Source: a bacterium
GTDB lineage: Bacteria; Myxococcota_A; Bradymonadia; UBA7976; UBA1532
DNA: 41,919 nt
Assembly: GCA_030426085.1 (NCBI GenBank)
Contig: JAUHYW010000085.1
Coordinates: forward strand, 1 to 41,919
Reading direction: 5' to 3'
The position numbers were made by a program, and so were the translations under genes. Each line of letters opens with the position of its first letter. Position 1 is the first letter of the stretch. Positions 23,874-36,052 of this stretch are shown here, piece by piece. Below the pieces are notes generated by a model. The model had not been told where the DNA came from. It did not search any database and worked only from the letters and a program-made list of their open reading frames with translations.

Positions 23874-26190
23874 ACCCCCCCACAGACCGCCTCGGCCGCT
23901 ACCGGCTGATCCGCCGCCTCGCCGCCGGCGGCATGGGCGAGGTGTACCTCGCCGAGGTCGAGGGGGCGGCCAACTTCACCAAGCAGGTGGCCATCAAGCG
24001 CATCCTGCCCCACCTCGCCGAAGACCAGGGCTTCGTGCGCAAGTTCATCGACGAGGCCCACCTGATGGTGCAGCTGCACCACGGGAACATCGTGCCGGTG
24101 CTCGAGCTCGCCGACGACGAGGGCGAGCTGTACATCGTCATGGAGTACCTGCCGGGGCGCGACCTCAAGGCGGTCATCCGTCGGCAGCGGGCCGAGAAGA
24201 CCCGGATGCCGGTCGATCTGGCGGTGTGGCTGGTCGCCGAGGTGCTCGCCGGCCTCGACTACGCCCACCGCAAGCGGGGGCCCGACGGCGAGCTGCTGGG
24301 GGTGGTGCACCGCGACGTCAGCCCGTCCAACATCTGCCTGGGGGCCGGCGGCGAGGTGAAGCTGGTCGACTTCGGCATCGCCCGGGCCCGGGGCGGGCTG
24401 CACCAGAGCATCTCGGGCACGCTGCAGGGCAAGTTCGTCTACATGAGCCCCGAGCAGGCCGACGGCCGGGCGGTGGACGCCCGCAGCGACGTGTTCACCG
24501 CGGGGCTGGTGCTCTACGAGCTGCTCACCGACACCCGGCCGTTCGAGGGCGACACCGAGACCGAGACCCTGCGCCGGGTGCGGCAATGCGTCGTCGAGCC
24601 GCCGTCGACGCTGCGCCCCGAGGTGCCCGAGGCCCTCGACGCGATCGTGATGCGGGCCCTGGCGGCCGAGCCCGACGCGCGCTACGCCACCGCCGCCGAG
24701 ATGCGGCGGGCGCTCAGCCACCACCTGGCGGTCGGCGGCAGCGAGGCCGACGCCGAGGCGATGAGCCGGCACCTCGGGGGGCTGTTCACCGAGGGGGTCG
24801 TGCCCCCCAGCGAGCCGGCGCCCCGGTCGTTCGACGACGCCTTGTTGATGCAGCTCGGCACCGGCTCCCGCTCGTCGGACGGCACCCGGACCGCCAGCGC
24901 CCGGTCGCGGCGCACGCCGACGCCGTTCGCGGTGACCGCGCGCTCCCAGAGCGAGCCGGCGGGCGACGGGCGGACGCCGACCCCGGCCCGGCTGACGGGC
25001 GAACCCCGGTCGGTGACCGGCGCGCCGCCCGGGCGGTACGAGGGCACGCCGTCGGGCGGGTACGCGCCGCCCGGCACCCCGTCCGGGGGCTACCCCGCGC
25101 CCGACGGGTTCTCGGGCAGCCACCCGGCGTTCCCCGAGGTCACCGGACCGACCCCGCGCTCCGGGCGGCGGCGCTTCTTGATCCTCGGCCTGCTGCTCGG
25201 CCTGGGCATCGCCGCCGGGGTGACGTGGTGGCCCCGGGACGCCCGGCTCGATCCGATCGTCGAGCCGGCCGACATCGCCGCGGTGATCGAGGTCGACGGG
25301 GCCCGGCTGGCCGACGGGGCCCGGCTCCAGGCGGGGCGCACGTACAAGATCTGCGCCCGGGCGCCGGGGCACGGCGCCGACTGCCGCCAGATCACGCTGA
25401 AGGCCGGCGTCAACCGCCCGACCCTGCGCCCGCAGCCCCGCCCCACGCTCGATCCGCTGATCGAGCCGGCGGGCATCCGCGGGCAGGCCCGGGTGCTCAT
25501 CGAAGGGGCCGAGGTCGAGGCGCTGCCCTTCGCGCTCGAAGCGGGGCGCATGTACAAGGTCTGCGTCGAGGCCCCGGGGCACCGCCCGGCGTGCCAGATG
25601 CTCACCGCCGACGACGGGGTCAACGCCCCCCGGTTCGCGCTCGTCGCCCGCCCCGACGACGCCGGCCCGCCCGACGCCGGCCCGCCCGACGCCGGCCCGC
25701 CCGACGCGGTGCCCGACGCCGCCCCGGCCCGCACGCCGCGCCCCCGGATCCGGTACGCGACGCTGCAATCGGACGTGCCGGCCCGGGTCTCGCTCGGCGG
25801 GCGGGCGCTGGGCACGACCCCGGTGCGGGTCCGCATCGGCCCCCGGGCGGCGACCTACCGGCTCGAGGCCGAGGGCCGCATGCCCACCCGGTACACCGTC
25901 GGCCCCGACCACCGCCCCGGCGCCGCCCGGGTCGAGCTGCCCCGGCCGGGCTTTCTCACCCTGCGGGTGAATCCCGCGGCCAGCCGCATCCTGCTCGACG
26001 GCGAGGTCGTGGGCACCGGCGTACTCACCCGGTTTCGGGTCGCGCCCGGACCGCATACCCTGGTGTTCCGATTCCAGAACGAAGACACGGGGCAGTTCGG
26101 CCAGACCACCCGCCGGATCCGGGTGGAGCCGGGCCAGGAACTGAACCTGACTCAAATCCAGGTGCCGCTCGACGGCGCAGGAGGTCCGCG

Positions 26191-26194
<4 letters not shown>
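23870..26194 (+). CDS. Transmembrane Ser/Thr kinase with PEGA-like C-terminal repeats
   Basis: 774 residues from a GTG overlapping the upstream stop. The kinase occupies residues ~8-275: [32 protein letters not shown] (Ser in place of the usual Lys after HRD, as in many myxobacterial kinases), [17 protein letters not shown] and [16 protein letters not shown] long Ser/Thr/Pro/Gly juxtamembrane linker, rich in possible phosphosites, precedes one membrane helix ([19 protein letters not shown], ~425-445). The extracytoplasmic part has repeated beta modules, a DAGPP spacer and PEGA-type units ([42 protein letters not shown]). It is co-translated with the FHA-sigma54 activator that follows, its obvious candidate substrate or partner. 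Confidence 0.92.
25658..25702 (+). repeat. 15-bp tandem repeat coding DAGPP
   Basis: Three identical 15-bp units (GACGCCGGCCCGCCC) encode [15 protein letters not shown] in the extracytoplasmic spacer of the PEGA kinase. The period is a multiple of 3, so copy changes stay in frame. Confidence 0.8.
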
Positions 26195-27567
<1,373 letters not shown>

Positions 27568-27575
27568 GCCCGAGC

Positions 27576-30828
<3,253 letters not shown>

Positions 30829-30836
<8 letters not shown>

Positions 30837-32187
30837 CGGCCCGGAACGCGGCCGGATCGAGCCGCCGGGCCCGCAGCCAGCGATAGACCTGCTGCCGGTG
30901 CTTGCCCAGCGCCCGGGCGACCCGGGCCACGTTGCCCCCGTGGGTCTGCAGCAGCGCTTCGAGCGTCTCCCGATCGGGCGCGTCGGAGCGGCCGGCGGGC
31001 GCCGGCTCGGGGGCCATCTCGGGGGCCACCTCGGCGAGGGGCGGCGCGGGGCGACGGCGCACGCTCTCGGGCAGCAGCTCGACCGGGATCGCCTGCAAAC
31101 CCCCGGCGAACAACCGGATCTGCTCGGCGGCGAACTTCAGCTCGCGCACGTTGTGCGGCCAGTCGTGCCGCAGCAGCGCCTCGGCGGCCCCGGTCGACAG
31201 CGGGGGCAGCCCGCCGCCCGGCCCTTCTCCCAAGAACTGCCTGAACAGCGGCAGGATCTCACCCCGCCGGTCACACAGCCCGGGCAGCGCGATGGTCAGC
31301 CCCGCCAGCCGGGCGTACAGGTCGGCCCGAAAGCGCCCCTCGGCCTCCAGCCGGCGCAGGTCGCGGTGGGTCGCGGTCACGTAGCGCACGTCGACCGGCT
31401 TGTCCCGATCGCTGCCCACCGGGCGGATGCGGTTCTCCTGGATCGCCCGCAGCAGGTTCGGCTGGAGGTCCAGCGGCAGCTCGCCGATCTCGTCGAGGAA
31501 GAGGGTGCCCTTCTCGGCGGCTACGAACAGCCCCGGCCGGCTGGTGCCCGCGCCGCTGAACGCCCCCCGGACGTGCCCGAACAGCTCGCTGGCGACCAGG
31601 GTGCCGCTGATCGCGCCGCAGTTGACCGGCACCAGCTTGCCGCCGCGCCCGCTGCGGGCGTGGATGCGCTGGGACAGCCGCTCCTTGCCGGCGCCGGTGG
31701 GCCCGTGGATGAGGACCGGCAGCAGCGTCGGCGCCACCCGATCGGCCAGCGCCTCGGCCCGGGCCCGCGCCGGCGAGCTCCCGAGCGTCAGCGCCGGGTC
31801 GGGGAAGCCGGGCGCCAGATCGACCGCGTCGTAGACCGCCAGCGTATCCCCGAAGCGCAGCACCGCGCCCGGCCGCACCGGCACCGCCACCGGCCCCACC
31901 GGGACCCCGTCCACCGTCGTGCCGTTGCGGCTGCCCAGATCGGCGACGGCGCACGCCAAGGCCCCCTCGCTCACCGTCAACCGCGCGTGCCGCCGGCTCG
32001 CCCGCCGGCTGTCGACCAGCTCGAGCCCGCCCGGCCCCGGATCCCGCCCCACCAGCGCCGCCCCCACGTCCAGCACCCGGGGGGGCTCGATCGTCGGGTG
32101 CACGACGGTCAGCGTGCGCAGCGTGCGGGCCCCGGCCGAGGCCGGCGGCTGGGAGGCGTCTTCGGTGGCGTCTTGCGTCGGATCCAT
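30829..32187 (-). CDS. Second FHA-domain sigma54-dependent activator (GAFSGA variant)
   Basis: 452 residues from the ATG at 32187; the ribosome site is weak. FHA domain ~35-115 (LVGRDPGPGGLEL, RRASRRHARL, LGSRNGTTVDGVPV); AAA+ core ~130-345 with Walker A GPTGAGKE and Walker B GTLFLDEIGE; C-terminal Fis-type HTH (GGNVARVARALGKHRQQVYRWL). The loop that touches sigma54 reads GAFSGA in place of GAFTGA; Thr-to-Ser at this position can weaken but need not abolish sigma54 activation. It is followed by, and overlaps, the PknK-like kinase gene, mirroring the activator/kinase pair on the other strand. Together they form two convergent kinase-FHA-sigma54 couples. Confidence 0.93.
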
Positions 32188-32232
32188 GGGGCGGCGCCAG
32201 CTTGGCACCGCCGAGGCGGCGGGTCCAGAGGG

Positions 32233-32286
32233 TTACATTCGCGTCAGCCGGGCCCGCAAGCGGCCGTCGGCGTGCGCCCGGCGAGC
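32233..32286 (-). pseudogene. Vestigial 3' end of a paralogue of the HEAT-repeat gene
   Basis: Read on the minus strand, 17 codons and a stop encode ARRAHADGRLRARLTRM. The HEAT-repeat protein gene at 34066-35895 ends GRTADGRLRARLARM. The DNA matches over about 53 nt (32233-32285 against 34066-34119), with most differences at synonymous sites and one 1-nt indel. The remnant lies right after the beta-helix gene, so that gene is flanked by two copies of the same gene end. No open upstream part of the paralogue is visible. Confidence 0.55.
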
Positions 32287-32287
32287 C

Positions 32288-33928
32288 TCACTCGGCCTCG
32301 AAGGCGCCGATGCTCGGCCGGGCTGCGTCGCGGGGGTCGCCGTCGAAGTCCACCGCCGGATCGAGGGCGGTCGGCGCGCCGGCGCCGATGGCCGGGGAGT
32401 CGGCGCTCAAGCGCAGGCTGTCGATCGAGCGCGGACCGTCGGGTCCGACCAGCCGCGGATCGACGTGCAGCGCGTCGGCGCCCATGAAGCCGGGGTCGGT
32501 GTAGTAGCCCGCCGCCTCGTAGTCGGGGTCGATGAACCACAGCAGGTTGTGGTGCACCCCCGGCAGCGCGTCGAGGGGCAGGCGTCGGTTCTCGTCGCCG
32601 TCGCTGACGAAGATCGGCCCGGCGCGGTTGAGGCACAGGTTGTTGGCGAAGACCAGCGCCTGGGGGTCGACGTCCCGGGGGCGGTCGGCGTCGATGACCC
32701 CGCACGCCCAGCGCATGTCGACGAAGGTGTTGTTCACCGCCGTGATGGCCCGCAGATCGGCGGTGGCGCTGCCCCAGTTGTAGGCGAAGGTCACCCCGGT
32801 GCCGCCGTAGTCGGCGGAGCGATCGGCGCTGCGCACGAGCACGTTGTCGGCGAAGACCACATCGTGCAGCCGCCCGCCCGACTCGCCCGCCGCGGCCATG
32901 CTCGACCCGTCGCAGTCGACGGCGACGTTGCCCCGGAAGACGATCGGCCCCACGTCCGCGTCCCAGGCGTCGGCGTAGAGGCAGCCCCGGTTGACATCCG
33001 CCAGCCGGTTGCCGACCACGAAGACGTTGCGCGGCCCTTCGGGCAGGCCGTCGGCCGTCGTGCGCACCGTGCCGCCGCCCTTGATGTCGATGCCTTCGCC
33101 GCCCCGGCTGCCCGGCCCGCCGTCGACCACCGCGTTGTCGACCACCGCCACCCCATCGCTCGAGCCGGCGACCGTCAGGCACTCGTGGTTGCCGTCGTTG
33201 CACGCCAACTCGACCCGGTTGCGGCGCACGGTGACCGCGTCGCTCGACCAGACGCCGATGCCCGACGACCAGGTGTCGTGGGTCGCGCAGTCCTCGACCA
33301 CGACGTGGTGCGACAGCGTGACCGCGATGCCGTTGTCGGCCGAGTGTCGGACGCGCAGGCCGCTCAGGCGCACGTAGGCCGCCTCGTGCACATGGACCGC
33401 GCCGCGGACCCAGCGCCCCGGGCCGGCGTCGAGATCGAGCCCGTCCGCGTCGACGACGACCGGCCCGTCGCCGTGGGCCATCAGCGTCAGGTAGGCCCCC
33501 GGCTCGCCGCCGCCGGTGACGACGATCTGCTCGCGATAGGTCCCGCCATGCAGCGCGATGGCGTCGCCCGGGCGCGCCTGCTCCAGCGCGTGAGCCACCG
33601 TGGCCCACGGGGCGGCTTCGCTGCCGTCGGCGCCGTCGTCCCCGCCCTCGGCCACATGCCAGATCGTGCCGCCGATGTGCCCGCTGCCCGGGTTGAAGGC
33701 CGGGACCCCGAACCGGGCAGCGCGATCAGCGGGCCCGGCGTCCGGTGCCGCGTCGGCTGCGGCGTCCGGCGTCATCTCGGGGTCGACGTCGGCCCTGCTC
33801 GGGGAGCCATCGAGCCCGCGGTCAGCCGGATCGGACGATCCGCCGCTCGACCCGGGGGTCGGGGTGCAGGCGAGGGCGAGCAGCGCGGCGCAGGCGACGA
33901 GCGCCCGGCGGTGGCGTGGCGAGGTCAT
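32288..33928 (-). CDS. Right-handed beta-helix lipoprotein
   Basis: 546 residues; ATG at 33928 with GGGAG 5 nt upstream. The signal peptide ends with lipobox LALAC (Cys21) and is followed by an Asp/Ala/Pro-rich tether (DAAADAAPDAGPAD). Residues ~85-520 show DUF1565/parallel beta-helix features: WHVAEGGDDGADGSEAAPWATVAHALEQARPGDAIALHGGTYREQIVV at the cap, then repeated rungs with N/D ladders (RVRHSADNGIAVTLSHHVVVEDC, VTVRRNRVEL, VVDNAVVDGG, VVGNRL, FRGNVAVDC, FADNVLV, AVNNTFVD, FANNLCL). The end (DPRLVGPDG, LSADSPAIGAG, SIGAFE) is typical of such helices. These folds bind or cleave acidic polysaccharides; no catalytic site is clear, so lyase activity is only possible. It is anchored in the envelope. 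A -24/-12 element precedes it. Confidence 0.87.
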   Translation of the reverse strand: MTSPRHRRALVACAALLALACTPTPGSSGGSSDPADRGLDGSPSRADVDPEMTPDAAADAAPDAGPADRAARFGVPAFNPGSGHIGGTIWHVAEGGDDGADGSEAAPWATVAHALEQARPGDAIALHGGTYREQIVVTGGGEPGAYLTLMAHGDGPVVVDADGLDLDAGPGRWVRGAVHVHEAAYVRLSGLRVRHSADNGIAVTLSHHVVVEDCATHDTWSSGIGVWSSDAVTVRRNRVELACNDGNHECLTVAGSSDGVAVVDNAVVDGGPGSRGGEGIDIKGGGTVRTTADGLPEGPRNVFVVGNRLADVNRGCLYADAWDADVGPIVFRGNVAVDCDGSSMAAAGESGGRLHDVVFADNVLVRSADRSADYGGTGVTFAYNWGSATADLRAITAVNNTFVDMRWACGVIDADRPRDVDPQALVFANNLCLNRAGPIFVSDGDENRRLPLDALPGVHHNLLWFIDPDYEAAGYYTDPGFMGADALHVDPRLVGPDGPRSIDSLRLSADSPAIGAGAPTALDPAVDFDGDPRDAARPSIGAFEAE

Positions 33929-33967
33929 AGGGGCTCCCGGGTGGCGGCGTGTGGCCGCCGATGGTCA

Positions 33968-33983
33968 GCACATCCCGTGCCGG
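33968..33983 (-). promoter_or_regulatory. Sigma54-like -24/-12 element before the beta-helix gene
   Basis: Minus strand: CGGCACGGGATGTGCT, with GG at 33981-33980 and GC at 33969-33968, the exact GG-N10-GC spacing. Two mismatches to TGGCACG-N4-TTGC. Start predicted near 33956, leader about 28 nt. Confidence 0.45.
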
Positions 33984-34022
33984 GGTGGGGAGCCCGAGGC
34001 GTCGTGGCGCGGCGGGGCGCGA

Positions 34023-34038
34023 GTCACCCGGAGGTGAC
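34023..34038. promoter_or_regulatory. Dyad between HEAT and beta-helix genes
   Basis: GTCACC-CGGA-GGTGAC, a perfect 6+4+6 dyad. It is 45-60 bp upstream of the -24 element of the beta-helix gene and 28 bp after the HEAT gene stop, so it may be an activator site or a weak terminator hairpin. Confidence 0.4.
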
Positions 34039-34065
34039 GACCGGACCCCAGCCGATGCGGGGGCG

Positions 34066-35895
34066 TCACATCCGCGCCAGTCTGGCCCGCAGGCGGCCGT
34101 CCGCGGTGCGCCCGGCGATCGCCGCGGCCAGGGCCCGGCGGGCCTCGACGTCCAGCTCGGCGTGGGCCACCAGCAGCTCGACCAGCGGGCCGTGGGTCGC
34201 CGGGCTCAGGGCGCCGTCGTTCACCGCCGCCGCCAGCGTATTCAGGTGCCCCGCCGACAGCGGGTGGCGGGTCAGCGACTTGACCGCGGCCCGGGCCACG
34301 CGGGGGTCGGCGTCGGCCATCAGGCCGGTCAGGGCCTGCTCGGCCAGGGCGCCGGGGGTCTTGCGCAGCGCGGTCGCCGCCGCCCGGCGCACGCCCGGAT
34401 CATCGTCGGCGGCGAAGGCGGCCACCGTCTCGATCGACTCGGGCACCCCGGCGTTGCCCAGGGCCAGGACCAGCGCCCGGCGGTCGTCGCCCTCGGCGCC
34501 GCGCAGCGCGCCCTCGAGCTGGCGGACGTGCCCCAGGGCCCGGTCGGGGTCGCCGCTGCGGTACAGATGACCCGCCGCCGCGCCCAGCACCGTCGCCGCG
34601 CTCTGCCGCTCCACGCCGCCCGCCGCCCGCCACGCCTCGGCCACCGCCTGCACCGTCTCCGGCTCGGGGCGCTCGACGAAGCCGGCCCGGGTCAGCAGCG
34701 CCGCGTAGCGCGGGTCCTCGCGGTGGGCCTCGAGCACGCCCCGCAGCGCCGCCTGGGCCTCGGGGTGCCCCACGCTGGCCAGCAGATCGAGGACCAGCGC
34801 CCGGCCCTTGTGCCCCAGGCGCGGATCATCCGTCGCCAGCCGGCCCAGCGCGGTCGCCGCCGACGGGTCGAGCAGCAGCCGCCCGGTCGCCTGCCACGCC
34901 CAGCGGCTGTGCTCCGGCATCTGGCCCCCCGGCCCGAAGGCGCGCAGGTCATCGGTGATGCGGTCGAGGGTCATGTCGCCCGCGCGCCGGACCCGCATCA
35001 TGTGCCGGGCCTCGGCGCTCACCGGCCACCGGTCGAGCCCGGTCCGGGGCCCCAGCGCCGCGACCGGATCGCGCCCGTCGGCCGGCGCCGGGCCCATCGC
35101 CAGCAGCTCGAAGTCCAGCGCGCCCTCGATGCGCAGCGCCTCGCCGGCCCGGATGCGCTCGGTGCCCTTCAGCCGCAGGACGTGCCCCGCCCGGGCGACG
35201 CGCGCTGTGTAGCGGGCGTCGACCGCCGGCGCGATGTCGCCCGGCGCGCCGTCCAGCCGGGCGTAATCGAAGCGGTGGCGCCCCAGCTCGACGCTCTCGG
35301 CGTCGGCGCCGACGACCTCGTAGTCGGTCAGCGCCTGCCCGTGCTGAGTATTCTCCGGGGCCTCCCAGGTCGTCTCACCGGCCCGCACCACGAGCTGGAT
35401 CTCACCGGCGACCAGCCGCGACAGGTGCTGGAAGAGCGTCGGCGCGTCGCCGGCGAAGCGCAGGCCGAGGACCGCCCCGTCGGGGGCCACCTCCAGCAGC
35501 GCCTCGCGCCCGGCGAAGACCGCGTCGGCCGCCGCCCGATCGGGCATCACGTCCTCCCCGAGCATCGTCAGCCCGTGGCGCTCGACCTCCACGAAGCGCA
35601 GCCCCAGCCGGGTGTTGCCGTCGGTGCGCCCGTAGCTGCGCAGCTCGACGTGGGCCGCCAGATCGAGGGCCCCTTCGAGGGTGGCCGGGCCGGCCTCGAT
35701 GCGCTTGTGGCCCTTCAGCTCGAGCCGATAGCGCCAGACGGTGTCCGCCGGCCAGCGCAGGCGGGGCGCGACCGGCCCGGTCGGGGCGGCCGCGCCACGA
35801 TCGGGCGGGGCGATGGCCTCCTGGACGGCGACGAGGCCGCCGACGACGGCGAGGGTGGCGGCGAGCAGCAGAGCGGGGGCGGCGAGGCGGCGCAT
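34066..35895 (-). CDS. Exported vitellogenin-N-like plus HEAT-repeat protein
   Basis: 609 residues; ATG at 35895 with CGGAG 6 nt upstream. An N-terminal hydrophobic segment (LAAPALLLAATLAVVGGLVAV) is a signal anchor or signal peptide. Residues ~45-290 are a beta-barrel-like domain with order and spacing like the N-sheet of vitellogenin/MTP: WRYRLELKG, ALDLAAHVELRSYG, LGLRFVEVE, then VAPDGAVLGLRF, LFQHLSRLVAGEIQLV, WEAPEN..G..LTDYEVVG, and a last strand pair RLKGTERI/LDFELLAMG. From ~330 to the end it is alpha-helical with HEAT repeats (ALGRLATDDPRLGHKGRALVLDLLASVG, DDPGVRRAAATALRK, DADPRVARAAVKSLTR). This is the domain order of large lipid transfer proteins, without their lipid-cavity sheets. 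HEAT assignment is strong, the vitellogenin-N likeness is moderate. Confidence 0.75.
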   Translation of the reverse strand: MRRLAAPALLLAATLAVVGGLVAVQEAIAPPDRGAAAPTGPVAPRLRWPADTVWRYRLELKGHKRIEAGPATLEGALDLAAHVELRSYGRTDGNTRLGLRFVEVERHGLTMLGEDVMPDRAAADAVFAGREALLEVAPDGAVLGLRFAGDAPTLFQHLSRLVAGEIQLVVRAGETTWEAPENTQHGQALTDYEVVGADAESVELGRHRFDYARLDGAPGDIAPAVDARYTARVARAGHVLRLKGTERIRAGEALRIEGALDFELLAMGPAPADGRDPVAALGPRTGLDRWPVSAEARHMMRVRRAGDMTLDRITDDLRAFGPGGQMPEHSRWAWQATGRLLLDPSAATALGRLATDDPRLGHKGRALVLDLLASVGHPEAQAALRGVLEAHREDPRYAALLTRAGFVERPEPETVQAVAEAWRAAGGVERQSAATVLGAAAGHLYRSGDPDRALGHVRQLEGALRGAEGDDRRALVLALGNAGVPESIETVAAFAADDDPGVRRAAATALRKTPGALAEQALTGLMADADPRVARAAVKSLTRHPLSAGHLNTLAAAVNDGALSPATHGPLVELLVAHAELDVEARRALAAAIAGRTADGRLRARLARM

Positions 35896-35932
35896 GGCGA
35901 CTCCGAAGGGGCTGGGAGGTGAGGGCCGGAAA

Positions 35933-36021
35933 CCGGGCCGGCCGAGCCGCCGAGGGAGGTCACGCGACACCCCTCGGCGGCTCGGCGGGCCCGGCCGCTG
36001 CGGCCGGGTTCGACGACCCGG
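35933..36021 (-). promoter_or_regulatory. Overlapping hairpins in the leader of the HEAT gene
   Basis: Hairpin I: a 24-nt arm (35933-35956) pairs with 35971-35994, 23 of 24 positions, around a 14-nt loop. Hairpin II: CCCGGCCG (35990-35997) with CGGCCGGG (36001-36008), loop CTG. Hairpin III: CCGGGT (36004-36009) with ACCCGG (36016-36021). I and II share 35990-35994, and II and III share 36004-36008, so neighbours exclude each other. The region lies between the stop of the large beta-rich gene and the HEAT gene start, inside the leader predicted from the -24/-12 element at 36026-36040. Confidence 0.7.
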
Positions 36022-36025
36022 TATT

Positions 36026-36040
36026 GCAGCGACCGTGCCA
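36026..36040 (-). promoter_or_regulatory. Sigma54-like -24/-12 element before the HEAT gene
   Basis: Minus strand: TGGCACGGTCGCTGC followed by AA. GG is at 36039-36038 and GC at 36027-36026, the required spacing. One mismatch (C for T) to TGGCACG-N4-TTGCA. Predicted start about 36014, giving a ~119-nt leader that contains the hairpins. Confidence 0.55.
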
Positions 36041-36052
36041 GGACAGGGCGGC

